This document shows positions 16,555 through 24,339 of a DNA stretch of 64,000 nt, in pieces. Origin of the DNA: an uncultured Eubacterium sp. Lineage in GTDB: Bacteria; Bacillota; Clostridia; Oscillospirales; Acutalibacteraceae. The position numbers were made by a program, and so were the translations under genes. The notes under the pieces are model-generated. The model was not told where the DNA came from, ran no database searches, and saw only the letters and a program-made list of their open reading frames with translations. The stretch is from assembly GCA_910584985.1 (NCBI GenBank), contig CAJUDJ010000005.1, positions 1-64,000 on the forward strand, read 5' to 3'. How positions within the stretch are numbered: position 1 is the first letter of the stretch; every line of letters starts with the position of its first letter.

Positions 16555-17717
16555 TGTTTCATATCAAAACCTTAAATAAAATATCAAATGTGGGTATTTC
16601 CAAGTTTGATACTGCAAAATACACATGCGGCGATACGGTTGAAAGTCCCGATGCAATTATGGTGCGTTCTGCTTCCATGCATGAAATGGAAATGCCGCAG
16701 TCGCTTCTTGCTATTGCAAGAGCAGGTGCAGGCGTAAATAATATCCCAGTTGCCGACTGCACGGATAAGGGCATTGTTGTTTTTAACACGCCGGGTGCAA
16801 ATGCAAATGCAGTTAAAGAACTGGTTATCTGCGGGCTTCTTCTTTCAAGCCGTAAGATTACAAAAGCGATTGACTGGTGCAAAACCATTAAAAATGATGA
16901 AAATGTAAGCAAAAGCGTTGAAAAGGGCAAATCCGCCTTTGCAGGTCCGGAAATCAAGGGAAAAACACTTGCCGTTATCGGCCTTGGCGCAATCGGCAGG
17001 CTTGTTGCAAATGCTGCGGTTGATCTCGGAATGACAGTTATCGGCTATGATCCGTTTTTAACTGCCGAAGCTGCGCAGACACTGAATAAAGAGGTTGCAG
17101 TGAATAATGATCTGGATGAAATTTTCCCTGCAGCAGATTATATAACCGTGCATGTTCCGCTTACGCCTGAAACAAAAGAGCTTATCTGTAAGGCAAATAT
17201 TGATAAAATGAAGGATACAGTAAGAGTTCTGAATTTTGCAAGGGGCGATCTTGCAAACAGCGCAGATGTTGTTGCTGCACTTGAGGACGGCAGAATGGCT
17301 GCTTATGTAACGGATTTTCCATCAGCAGAGCTGATTGATATAGACGGTGTGATTGCACTGCCGCATCTTGGTGCTTCAACCCCTGAAAGTGAGGAAAACT
17401 GTGCTTCCATGGGTGCACTTGAGCTGATTGATTATCTTGAAAACGGAAATATTAAAAATTCCGTGAATATGCCTGCTGTTTCTTCGGAAAGAAGCGGTGT
17501 TGCAAGAATTACGGTGATTCATAAAAATCAGCCCAATATGATTGCAACCATTACGGATACCATCAGCAAGGACGGTATCAACATTGCCAACTTTGAAGAT
17601 AAAAACCGCGGTGAAATCGCATACAGCATTATTGATGCGGATTCAGAGGTTTCCGAAGCTGCAGTTGAGGATATTAAAAAGATAGACGGTGTTATCCGAA
17701 TCCGTGTTATCAAATAA
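16554..17717 (+). CDS. serA: D-3-phosphoglycerate dehydrogenase with ACT domain
   Basis: A 387-residue enzyme for the first step of serine synthesis. The NAD fold has LAVIGLGAIGRLVANAA; substrate residues include RAGAGVNNI, and the catalytic region is IALPHLGASTPESEENC. A C-terminal ACT domain (about 315-387, RITVIHKNQPNMIATITD) implies allosteric control, probably by serine. It is translationally coupled to serC by a one-base overlap. No serB is present here. Confidence 0.94.
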   Translation: MFHIKTLNKISNVGISKFDTAKYTCGDTVESPDAIMVRSASMHEMEMPQSLLAIARAGAGVNNIPVADCTDKGIVVFNTPGANANAVKELVICGLLLSSRKITKAIDWCKTIKNDENVSKSVEKGKSAFAGPEIKGKTLAVIGLGAIGRLVANAAVDLGMTVIGYDPFLTAEAAQTLNKEVAVNNDLDEIFPAADYITVHVPLTPETKELICKANIDKMKDTVRVLNFARGDLANSADVVAALEDGRMAAYVTDFPSAELIDIDGVIALPHLGASTPESEENCASMGALELIDYLENGNIKNSVNMPAVSSERSGVARITVIHKNQPNMIATITDTISKDGINIANFEDKNRGEIAYSIIDADSEVSEAAVEDIKKIDGVIRIRVIK

Positions 17718-17736
17718 ACAGTTGAATTCAAATTTA

Positions 17737-17766
17737 CAGGAGAGCATTTGCTCTCCTGCTTTTTAT
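17737..17766 (+). terminator. serCA terminator
   Basis: CAGGAGAGC-ATTT-GCTCTCCTG followed by CTTTTTAT. Confidence 0.92.
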
Positions 17767-17768
17767 GC

Positions 17769-17797
17769 TTGACAAATGAAATATGCTCTGCTATAAT
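17769..17797 (+). promoter_or_regulatory. Promoter of the aldolase-like gene
   Basis: TTGACA (17769-17774), 17 bases, TATAAT (17792-17797), directly downstream of the serCA terminator. Confidence 0.85.
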
Positions 17798-17808
17798 ATG
17801 CACTAATC

Positions 17809-17836
17809 CGCTTTAAAGTGTTTAGACTTTAAAGCG
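17809..17836 (+). promoter_or_regulatory. Inverted repeat operator CGCTTTAAAGT-N6-ACTTTAAAGCG
   Basis: Two perfect 11-base arms (17809-17819 and 17826-17836) spaced by six bases, placed about +5 to +32 of the predicted transcript. One arm recurs exactly at 20400-20410 before the ABC importer, and a near copy lies at 19061-19072. A repressor site is more likely than a terminator because no T-run follows. Confidence 0.7.
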
Positions 17837-17859
17837 ATAAAGTATTGGGAGATGTTAAA

Positions 17860-18837
17860 ATGGCACAGAGAAAAGGTAATCTGATGACCGTGCGCAAGGA
17901 TGTTAAGGTGCTGGATGCCACGATAAGAGACGGCGGTCTTTGCAATAATTTTGAGTTTACGGATGAATTTGTAACAGAACTTTATAAATCAAACATCAAA
18001 AGCGGTGTTGATTATATGGAATTCGGTTACCGTGCCTCTAAAAAGCTGTTTGATACGGAAAAATTCGGTAAATGGAAATTTTGCGATGAAGCGGATATAC
18101 GGAAAATCGTGGGCGAAAATGTTTCGGATATGAAAATTGCTGTTATGGCGGATGTGGGCAGATGTGATTATAAGGAGGATTTTATTCCGAAATCCGAATC
18201 TGTTATTGATATGGTGCGTGTTGCGTGCTATATTCATCAGATTCCTGCTGCAGTTGAAATGATTGAATATTTTCATAATCTCGGCTATGAAACCACCTGC
18301 AATATTATGGCGGTAAGCCAGGCAAACAATGATCAGCTTGAGGATGCACTTGAAATGCTGGGCGAAAGCAGTGTGGATGTCATTTATCTTGTGGATTCCT
18401 ATGGCTCGCTTTATCCCGAAAATGCCGGCAGCCTTGCTAAAAAATATCTGGAAGCAGGCGAAAAGCACGACAAGGCAATCGGCTTTCATGCACATAATAA
18501 TCAGAATCTTGCTTTTGCAAATACAATCGAAACCATGTCTTACGGCGTTTCCTATCTGGATGCAACAGCAATGGCAATGGGAAGGGGAGCAGGAAACTGT
18601 GCAATGGAGCTGCTGCTGGGCTTTCTTAAAAATCCGAAATATAATCTTTACGGCATATTAACCTTTATTGAAAATTATATGCTTCCGCTTAAGGCAAGCG
18701 GCGTTGTGTGGGGCTATGATATTCAGTATATGCTCACAGGTCAGCTGAACCGCCATCCAAGGGAAGCTATGGCGTTTACGGCAGAGGAGCGAAACGATTA
18801 CTGCGAATTCTATAAATCGCTTCTTGATAATTTCTAA
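17860..18837 (+). CDS. HMGL-type aldolase-domain protein of unknown substrate
   Basis: A 325-residue TIM-barrel protein of the HMG-CoA lyase/DmpG superfamily. The metal site is visible as DATIRDGG near the N-terminus and HAHNNQNLAFAN at about two thirds, with LVDSYGSLYP between. The family includes 4-hydroxy-2-oxovalerate aldolases and isopropylmalate-type synthases, but this branch, common in gut anaerobes, has no assigned reaction that I know. ATG 17860 is chosen for the GGGAG site eight bases upstream; a TTG 15 bases earlier overlaps that site. It is monocistronic with its own operator and lies between serine and aromatic synthesis genes. Confidence 0.8.
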   Translation: MAQRKGNLMTVRKDVKVLDATIRDGGLCNNFEFTDEFVTELYKSNIKSGVDYMEFGYRASKKLFDTEKFGKWKFCDEADIRKIVGENVSDMKIAVMADVGRCDYKEDFIPKSESVIDMVRVACYIHQIPAAVEMIEYFHNLGYETTCNIMAVSQANNDQLEDALEMLGESSVDVIYLVDSYGSLYPENAGSLAKKYLEAGEKHDKAIGFHAHNNQNLAFANTIETMSYGVSYLDATAMAMGRGAGNCAMELLLGFLKNPKYNLYGILTFIENYMLPLKASGVVWGYDIQYMLTGQLNRHPREAMAFTAEERNDYCEFYKSLLDNF

Positions 18838-18982
18838 AATAGTTTTATCGCTTTATAAATTCAGATGCAACCACAGCGTTACACTGTGCAACCGTTATGT
18901 AAAGCAAGGTTAATGGAAATTGTATAAAAAATATTGTTTAATTTTCTTGTAAGGTGAAATCCGGAGCCAAGGAGGTTAGGCA

Positions 18983-19048
18983 ATGAAATATTTTAAAGCA
19001 ATTTTAGTAATTATGTTATATCCGTATTTTGTATCAAAAAATAATTAA
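18983..19048 (+). CDS. Possible 21-residue aromatic-rich leader peptide
   Basis: MKYFKAILVIMLYPYFVSKNN, preceded by an unusually strong ribosome site (AAGGAGG, 18969-18975). Five of 21 residues are Tyr or Phe, including the run Y-P-Y-F. A terminator (19095-19130) and then DAHP synthase follow, the order of a classical attenuator. TTAGGCA (18976-18982), between the ribosome site and the ATG, is complementary to TGCCTAA in the left arm of the terminator (19096-19102). It could instead be a small hydrophobic membrane peptide. I see no clear promoter in the 145 bases upstream. Confidence 0.5.
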   Translation: MKYFKAILVIMLYPYFVSKNN

Positions 19049-19060
19049 GCAAAATATCGT

Positions 19061-19072
19061 ACTTTTAAAGCG
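19061..19072 (+). promoter_or_regulatory. Near-copy of the CGCTTTAAAGT element
   Basis: ACTTTTAAAGCG, the right arm of the 17809-17836 repeat with one extra T. It directly abuts a TATAAT (19073-19078) that lacks a good minus-35 box. Confidence 0.4.
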
Positions 19073-19094
19073 TATAATATTTTACGGAATGAAG

Positions 19095-19130
19095 CTGCCT
19101 AAGAATTTAAATTCTTAGGCAGTTTTTATT
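19095..19130 (+). terminator. Terminator or attenuator before DAHP synthase
   Basis: A perfect 28-base palindrome: CTGCCTAAGAA (19095-19105), loop TTTAAA, TTCTTAGGCAG (19112-19122), then TTTTTATT. It lies 46 bases after the leader peptide stop. The gap 18838-19188 (351 bases) otherwise holds only the leader, the near-operator and the promoter at 19130. Confidence 0.88.
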
Positions 19131-19158
19131 TGACAATGCTAATATAAAGTAATAAAAT
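19130..19158 (+). promoter_or_regulatory. Probable proximal promoter of DAHP synthase
   Basis: TTGACA (19130-19135), 17 bases, TAAAAT (19153-19158). It begins in the T-run of the preceding terminator, so it would give expression independent of the attenuator. Confidence 0.6.
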
Positions 19159-19188
19159 AATATAAAATTTATTTCAAGAGGAATCAAA

Positions 19189-20247
19189 ATGGAAATTGTG
19201 AAAGATAATTCTATGAAAAATATGCACTTTATCCGCAAGCTGCCGATTCCGAAAGAGGTTAAGGAGCTTTATCCGCTCAGTGAAAAGTCGGCACAGATCA
19301 AACAGCAAAGAGATAAAGAGATTGCAGATGTGTTCAAGGGAAAAAACAATAAGCTGCTGCTTGTAATCGGTCCCTGCTCGGCAGACAGGGAGGAAAGCGT
19401 GCTGGATTATGTAAACCGTCTTTCCGATGTTCAGGCAGAGGTTCAGGATAAAATCATTCTTATTCCGAGAATTTACACAGGAAAACCACGCACAACGGGT
19501 GCAGGCTATAAGGGGCTCATCCACCAGCCGAATCCCGATGGCGAGCCGGATATGTATGACGGCATTATTGCCGTGCGTTCACTTCATTCCAAGGCCATTG
19601 AGCAGACAGGGCTTACCTGTGCCGATGAAATGCTTTATCCCTCCAATTACAGGTATTTAAGCGATTTGCTTTCCTATGTTGCTGTGGGTGCAAGAAGCGT
19701 TGAAAATCAGGATCACAGGCTTACGGCAAGCGGTATGGACATTCCGATTGGTATGAAAAACGGCACAAGCGGCGATTACGGGGTTATGCTGAATGCCATA
19801 ACAGCCGCACAGGGCAGCCACACCTTTGTTTACCGCGGCTGGGAGGTAAATTCAAAAGGAAATGAACTGGCGCACGCCATTTTAAGGGGCGGTGTGGATA
19901 AGCACGGCATTTGCCACCCGAATTATCATTATGAGGATCTGATTACCCTTTATAATATGTATGCTGCCGGCAGCAGCTTTAAAAATCCTGCCGTTATTGT
20001 GGATGCAAACCATTCCAACAGCGGCAAAAAATATAATGAACAAATCAGAATTGTAAACGAAGTGCTACATTCCATGCGCCACAGCAGGGATATTCAAAGC
20101 TTCGTAAAGGGCTTTATGATTGAATCCTATATTGAGGACGGCTGTCAGAAAATAGAGGACGGCGTTTACGGAAAATCCATAACTGATCCCTGCCTTGGCT
20201 GGGAAAAATCAAAGGCACTTATTTATTCCATTGCAGATCAGTTGTAA
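19189..20247 (+). CDS. aroF: 3-deoxy-7-phosphoheptulonate (DAHP) synthase, class I alpha
   Basis: A 352-residue enzyme that condenses phosphoenolpyruvate and erythrose-4-phosphate, the entry to aromatic amino acid synthesis. Metal and substrate motifs: VIGPCSADREES, IPRIYTGKPRTTGAGYKG, GARSVENQDHR, GMKNGTSGDYG and the late DANHSNSGK. The length and N-terminal extension match the AroFGH (feedback-regulated) type; which amino acid inhibits it cannot be read from the sequence. RBS AGAGGA is eight bases before ATG. No other shikimate-pathway gene adjoins it. Confidence 0.95.
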   Translation: MEIVKDNSMKNMHFIRKLPIPKEVKELYPLSEKSAQIKQQRDKEIADVFKGKNNKLLLVIGPCSADREESVLDYVNRLSDVQAEVQDKIILIPRIYTGKPRTTGAGYKGLIHQPNPDGEPDMYDGIIAVRSLHSKAIEQTGLTCADEMLYPSNYRYLSDLLSYVAVGARSVENQDHRLTASGMDIPIGMKNGTSGDYGVMLNAITAAQGSHTFVYRGWEVNSKGNELAHAILRGGVDKHGICHPNYHYEDLITLYNMYAAGSSFKNPAVIVDANHSNSGKKYNEQIRIVNEVLHSMRHSRDIQSFVKGFMIESYIEDGCQKIEDGVYGKSITDPCLGWEKSKALIYSIADQL

Positions 20248-20321
20248 TTTTTCTGCGTTGCAGGGAATCTGTATGAAATTTTGCACAAATGAATAACTGT
20301 TCAGTTGTTTAAGTATACAAA

Positions 20322-20358
20322 AAAGCTGCCATTCAAAGTATTTTGTTTGACAGCTTTA
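20322..20358 (+). terminator. Probable DAHP synthase terminator
   Basis: AAAGCTG (20322-20328) pairs with CAGCTTT (20351-20357); only a weak T-run follows. The right arm overlaps the minus-35 box of the next promoter. Confidence 0.5.
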
Positions 20359-20375
20359 TATTATTGTGATAATAT
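20347..20375 (+). promoter_or_regulatory. Promoter of the ABC importer operon
   Basis: TTGACA (20347-20352), 17 bases, TAATAT (20370-20375). Confidence 0.7.
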
Positions 20376-20390
20376 ATTTTTAACATCAAT

Positions 20391-20411
20391 ACGCTTTAAC
20401 GCTTTAAAGTG
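20391..20411 (+). promoter_or_regulatory. CGCTTTAAAGT operator copy before the ABC importer
   Basis: CGCTTTAA (20392-20399) followed directly by CGCTTTAAAGTG (20400-20411). The second copy matches 12 bases of the left arm at 17809-17820. It lies about +10 to +30 of the predicted transcript, as at the aldolase-like gene. Confidence 0.6.
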
Positions 20412-20446
20412 GTTGGAAAATACATATTTATAAGGAGATTATCAGA

Positions 20447-21442
20447 ATGAAAAAGTCAGTTAAAAAAATAATTGCAGTTTGCCTTGCTGTTATCACTGTT
20501 GCTGCCTGCTTTACAGCCTGCACTTCAAACGATTCGGGTGAAAGCAAGACCGGCGGAAAATACAAAATCGGCATTGCCCAGTGGGAAGCACATGAGGCGC
20601 TTGATGCCGCAACAGAGGGCTTTAAAGCCGCTGTAACGGAAAAGCTGGGTGCAGATAATGTTGAATTTGAATACAACACGGCACAGGGCGAAACCGCAAA
20701 CTGCTCAACAATTGTAAACCGCTATGTTTCAGGCAAGGTTGATCTGATTATGGCAAATGCAACACCTGTTGTTCAGTCCGCAGTTACAGCAACAAAGGAA
20801 ATCCCGATTGTGGGCACTTCCGTAACGGAATACGGCGTTGCACTCGGCCTTGATAATTTTACGGGAAAAACAGGGGTGAATGTTACCGGCACATCAGACC
20901 TTGCACCGCTTAAGGATCAGGCTGCAATGGTTAAGGAAATCTGCCCCGAAACAAAAACAGTGGGTATTGTTTACTGTTCAGCAGAGCCGAATTCAAAATA
21001 TCAGGCAACCGAAATTACAAAGTATCTTGCCGAGCTTGGCATTAAAGCAACCGAATATCCTTTTGCAGATTCAAATGATATTCAGGCAATCGTAACAAAG
21101 GCTGTTGGCGAAAATGATGCCCTTTATGTGCCAACCGATAATACAGCCGCTAAGAACACAAGCATTATTGATGCTGTTGCAAGGCCTGCAAAGAAGCCTG
21201 TTTTCGCAGGGGAAGAAGGCATTGTTAAGGGCTGCGGCATTGTAACACTTACAATCAGCTATTATGATATCGGTTATCAGGCCGGCGTAATGGCTGCTGA
21301 AATTCTTGCAGATGGCAAAAATCCTGCTGAAATGGATATTGCCTATGCACCTAAATTCACAAAGAAATATAATGCAGATATTTGCAAGGAACTCGGAATT
21401 ACTGTTCCGAATGATTATGTTGCTATTGACACAGCGCAATAA
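20447..21442 (+). CDS. ABC importer substrate-binding lipoprotein (TrpX-like)
   Basis: A 331-residue protein with a lipoprotein signal (MKKSVKKIIAVCLAVITVAA, lipobox FTAC) and a type I periplasmic-binding fold. KIGIAQWEAHEALDAATEGF, IPIVGTSVTEYGVALGL and GIVYCSAEPNSKYQ are typical of the PF04392 group that includes streptococcal TrpX. With the next two genes it forms an importer. An aromatic amino acid, perhaps tryptophan, is the likely substrate, supported by the adjoining DAHP synthase and the shared operator; this is inference. Confidence 0.85.
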   Translation: MKKSVKKIIAVCLAVITVAACFTACTSNDSGESKTGGKYKIGIAQWEAHEALDAATEGFKAAVTEKLGADNVEFEYNTAQGETANCSTIVNRYVSGKVDLIMANATPVVQSAVTATKEIPIVGTSVTEYGVALGLDNFTGKTGVNVTGTSDLAPLKDQAAMVKEICPETKTVGIVYCSAEPNSKYQATEITKYLAELGIKATEYPFADSNDIQAIVTKAVGENDALYVPTDNTAAKNTSIIDAVARPAKKPVFAGEEGIVKGCGIVTLTISYYDIGYQAGVMAAEILADGKNPAEMDIAYAPKFTKKYNADICKELGITVPNDYVAIDTAQ

Positions 21443-21466
21443 TCGTTTTACAATATAACAAAGCAA

Positions 21467-21498
21467 GAGCGGTAAGAAGTTCTTATCGCTCTTTTAAT
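21467..21498 (+). terminator. Hairpin between binding protein and permease
   Basis: AAGAGCG-TAAGAA paired with TTCTTA-CGCTCTT, then TTAATT. Its position suggests partial termination that lowers permease and ATPase output relative to the binding protein. Confidence 0.7.
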
Positions 21499-21513
21499 TA
21501 GAGGAGGTACAAT

Positions 21514-22422
21514 ATGCTTTCGGGATTTATAGATACTCTGCCGGGTGCGGCTGCACAGGGTATTATCTGGGGTATAATGGCAATCGGTGTTTATATTACA
21601 TACCGTATTCTTGATTTTGCGGACTTAACGGTTGACGGTTCAATCGGCACAGGCGGTGCTGTTTTTGCAATGTGCTCGCTTGGCGGAATGAATGTTTATC
21701 TTTCGCTTGCCCTTGCGTTTCTCGCAGGCTGTGTTGCAGGGTTTGCCACAGGCATTTTTCACACGATTTTCGGCATTCCGCCGATTCTTGCGGGAATTTT
21801 AACGCAGCTTGCGCTGTATTCCGTTAATCTGGATATTATGGGGCAGGCAAATCAGGCACTTTATTCAAACAATCAGAGTTTTCTGGTAAGTATGCTTACA
21901 CCTGAAAAATCCATATTTGTCGGCTTTGCTTTTGTGCTTGCCATTATTGCCGTGCTTTACTGGTTCTTCGGCACGGAGCTTGGCCATTCCATACGGGCAA
22001 CGGGCAATAATCAGAATATGGCGCGAGCAAACGGCATCAACACCAATGTTAACAAGGTGATTGCCCTTGTGATTTCAAACGGAATCGTTGCGCTTTCGGG
22101 TGCGCTTCTTGCACAGTTCCAGGGCTTCTCCGATATTAATATGGGCAGGGGCGCTATTGTAATCGGGCTTGCTGCCGTAATTATAGGCGAGGTTATTTTC
22201 GGCAAATTGTTCAAGAATTTTGCTTTAAGGCTTTTTGCCGCAGTAATCGGCGGAATTATTTATTACATTGTAATTTCACTTGTTATTTCACTTGGGCTTC
22301 CTGCAAACGATTTAAAGCTGTTCTCAGCATTGGTTGTTGCACTGTTCCTTGGTATTCCTTACTGGAAAAACAAGGTTGCGGGAAAAAGAATAAAAAAGGC
22401 AGGGGGTGCGGCAAATGCTTGA
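21514..22422 (+). CDS. ABC importer permease (TrpY-like)
   Basis: A 302-residue polytopic protein, about eight to nine hydrophobic segments, of the BPD_transp_2-like family. LDFADLTVDGSIGTGGAV and IRATGNNQNMARANGIN are characteristic of the permease that pairs with PF04392 binding proteins. A basic tail ends the protein. GAGGAGG is well placed before ATG. The ATPase gene overlaps its last eight bases. Confidence 0.87.
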   Translation: MLSGFIDTLPGAAAQGIIWGIMAIGVYITYRILDFADLTVDGSIGTGGAVFAMCSLGGMNVYLSLALAFLAGCVAGFATGIFHTIFGIPPILAGILTQLALYSVNLDIMGQANQALYSNNQSFLVSMLTPEKSIFVGFAFVLAIIAVLYWFFGTELGHSIRATGNNQNMARANGINTNVNKVIALVISNGIVALSGALLAQFQGFSDINMGRGAIVIGLAAVIIGEVIFGKLFKNFALRLFAAVIGGIIYYIVISLVISLGLPANDLKLFSALVVALFLGIPYWKNKVAGKRIKKAGGAANA

Positions 22423-23218
22423 AATCAAAGGTGTTTATAAAACCTTCAATCCGGGCACAGTTAATGAGAAGCATGCGCTTAACGGCATAGATTTAACGCT
22501 CAATGAGGGCGATTTTGTAACCGTTATCGGCGGAAACGGTGCAGGTAAATCCACCATGCTGAATATGATAGCGGGCGTGTATCCTGTTGACTGCGGAACG
22601 ATTACGATTGACGGGCAGAATGTAACAAAGCTTGCAGAATATAAAAGGGCAAAATTCCTTGGAAGAGTTTTTCAGGACCCGATGACGGGCACGGCCGCAG
22701 ATATGCAGATTCTTGAAAATCTTGCGCTCGCATCACGCAGGGGAAAATTCAGAACACTTCTTCCCGGTGTAAGAAAAAAGGAAAAAGCCGGATATGTTGA
22801 GCTTTTAAAATCGCTTGATCTCGGCCTTGAAAACAGACTTACTTCCAAGGTGGGCCTTCTTTCGGGCGGTCAGCGTCAGGCTATCACATTGCTTATGGCG
22901 ACGCTGAAAAAGCCAAAGCTTCTTCTTCTGGATGAGCACACGGCTGCGCTTGATCCGAAAACAGCCCATAAAGTGCTTGAACTTACGCAGAAGATTGTTG
23001 AAAGAGATAATCTTACCACGATTATGATTACACATAATATGAAGGATGCCATCGCAATCGGCAACAGGCTGATTATGATGAATGACGGAAAAATCATTTA
23101 TGATGTAAGCGGCGAGGAAAAGAAAAAGCTTACCACCTCTGATCTTCTTGAAAAATTTAAGATTACAAGCGGAAGCGAGCTGGATAATGACCGTATGCTG
23201 CTTTCAGCGGATGAATAA
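22415..23218 (+). CDS. ABC importer ATP-binding protein (TrpZ-like)
   Basis: A 267-residue ATPase with Walker A GGNGAGKST, Q-loop FQDPMTGTA, signature LSGGQRQA, Walker B LLLLDEHTAALD and the switch His in MITHN. The start is ATG 22415, eight bases after AGGGGG; a GTG three codons earlier lies on that site. It completes the importer and ends at a terminator. Confidence 0.92.
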   Translation: MLEIKGVYKTFNPGTVNEKHALNGIDLTLNEGDFVTVIGGNGAGKSTMLNMIAGVYPVDCGTITIDGQNVTKLAEYKRAKFLGRVFQDPMTGTAADMQILENLALASRRGKFRTLLPGVRKKEKAGYVELLKSLDLGLENRLTSKVGLLSGGQRQAITLLMATLKKPKLLLLDEHTAALDPKTAHKVLELTQKIVERDNLTTIMITHNMKDAIAIGNRLIMMNDGKIIYDVSGEEKKKLTTSDLLEKFKITSGSELDNDRMLLSADE

Positions 23219-23236
23219 TTAAAATAAAACAAACAG

Positions 23237-23267
23237 CAGGAAAGCCATTGTCGCTTTCCTGTTTTTG
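23237..23267 (+). terminator. ABC importer operon terminator
   Basis: CAGGAAAGC (23237-23245) pairs with GCTTTCCTG (23253-23261), followed by TTTTTG. Confidence 0.9.
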
Positions 23268-23342
23268 TATGATTGCAGTGCTTTTTATAAATCCATTGTG
23301 CTATAATGATTATATATGAAGGATATATTAAGGAGTGTGTTT

Positions 23343-23933
23343 ATGTTTTTCAATTCCTTTCCCAAAAAATTCAATAAGGATTTACAGAAAGTGCTGAAAG
23401 TAATTCCGCAGAAAACAGACAGGAATATCAGCATCGGTATTAGTGAGGAAAAAGTGGAATACAGGCTGGAAAATGATGTTATCAGTATACCATACAGAAT
23501 GTATTTTTGTGATGTTGATCCCGCGCAGATAAAGCATTTAACAGATACACAGAAAACGATTTTATATTGTATTTATACCAGAAATAATAATGGGTTTATA
23601 AGAGAAAAATATTTGAAAGAACTGTTGAAGCTGGATTTTGATTATTGGGTTATACCGTTTATATTCAAGCTGTGTGATGAATATGTAATGGAAATTTTAG
23701 AAGATGTATATGAAAATCTTAAAGGTAGAGATAACAGTGCTTTTAAGCGTTTTTGTTTGGAAAATATAAAAACCGTACAGAAAAGCTACTGCAGAATGCT
23801 CAGCTATTGGAATGAGTTTTACAGAATCCGGGTATATAAGTTCCGCACATATGTCGGCAGAAAGCTGTTCAGAGAATGTTTCGGGTATGACAGAACTTTT
23901 GAAAGGATGGATAAACAGAATGAAAAAATTTGA
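23343..23933 (+). CDS. Unknown 196-residue protein
   Basis: Not recognised. It is rich in Lys, Tyr, Phe and Asp, with mixed strands up to about residue 60 and long helices after (IPYRMYFCDVDPAQIKHL; QKTILYCIYTRNNNGFIREK; KRFCLENIKTVQKSYCRML). The middle part, with its repeated acidic and aromatic helices, recalls helical-repeat or winged-helix scaffolds, without a firm match. ATG 23343 follows AAGGAG; an in-frame ATG nine codons earlier falls almost at the predicted transcription start (TATAAT at 23302-23307). Codon use is more A/T-rich than in its neighbours. The next gene overlaps its end by 14 bases, so the two are likely co-expressed. Confidence 0.7.
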   Translation: MFFNSFPKKFNKDLQKVLKVIPQKTDRNISIGISEEKVEYRLENDVISIPYRMYFCDVDPAQIKHLTDTQKTILYCIYTRNNNGFIREKYLKELLKLDFDYWVIPFIFKLCDEYVMEILEDVYENLKGRDNSAFKRFCLENIKTVQKSYCRMLSYWNEFYRIRVYKFRTYVGRKLFRECFGYDRTFERMDKQNEKI

Positions 23934-24189
23934 AATCTATAAGCATATCGGAAAGGTTTCCTATATAAATAACGGTTATACAAAAGAACTGAATTATATA
24001 TCATGGGATGACAGGGAGCCGGTTTATGATATAAGAAGCTGGAATGAAAATCACACGAAATACGGAAAAGGTGTTACATTAACTGCCGGAGAAATGATTT
24101 TATTGCAGAACCTGATAAAAGACAGACCGTTTTTAGGAGAAAGAAATGAAAATTTTTCGATGGGAGAATATAAAGCCAAAGAAAACTGA
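23920..24189 (+). CDS. YdbC/PC4-like ssDNA-binding domain protein
   Basis: An 89-residue protein. IGKVSYINNGYTKELNYISW, REPVYDIRSWNENHTKYGKG and VTLTAGEMILL fit the YdbC family of bacterial PC4-like proteins, which bind single-stranded nucleic acid as dimers through a curved beta sheet. Its start lies inside the preceding gene, 14 bases before that gene's stop, with GGATGG nine bases upstream. The overlap implies coupled translation with the unknown protein. Confidence 0.8.
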   Translation: MKKFEIYKHIGKVSYINNGYTKELNYISWDDREPVYDIRSWNENHTKYGKGVTLTAGEMILLQNLIKDRPFLGERNENFSMGEYKAKEN

Positions 24190-24240
24190 AAGGGATTACA
24201 AATAAAAAATTTTCAGATATCCATTATACTGTTCGGCAAA

Positions 24241-24285
24241 GAATATGCCTCCCTTTACACAAGGGAGGCATATTCTTTTATATTT
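24241..24285 (+). terminator. Strong terminator, bidirectional
   Basis: A perfect 15-base-pair stem, GAATATGCCTCCCTT with AAGGGAGGCATATTC, loop TACAC, then TTTTATATTT. It separates the YdbC-like gene from the convergent XRE fusion gene. Confidence 0.93.
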
Positions 24286-24339
24286 ATTTATTATCAGGGA
24301 TTATTTTTTCTATAAGTGCTTTAAAATTTTGCTTATGAA

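Noticed and set aside
17809..17836. Inverted repeat considered as a terminator or attenuator
   Set aside because: No T-run follows, the stem is A/T-rich, and one arm recurs alone at another promoter, which fits a protein-binding site better.
18838..18982. Possible cobalamin riboswitch, suggested by GGTGAAATCCGG at 18954-18965
   Set aside because: The remaining conserved elements, such as the CGCCACTG B12 box, are missing. A T-box was also considered, but no AGGGTGGNACCGCG anti-terminator is present.
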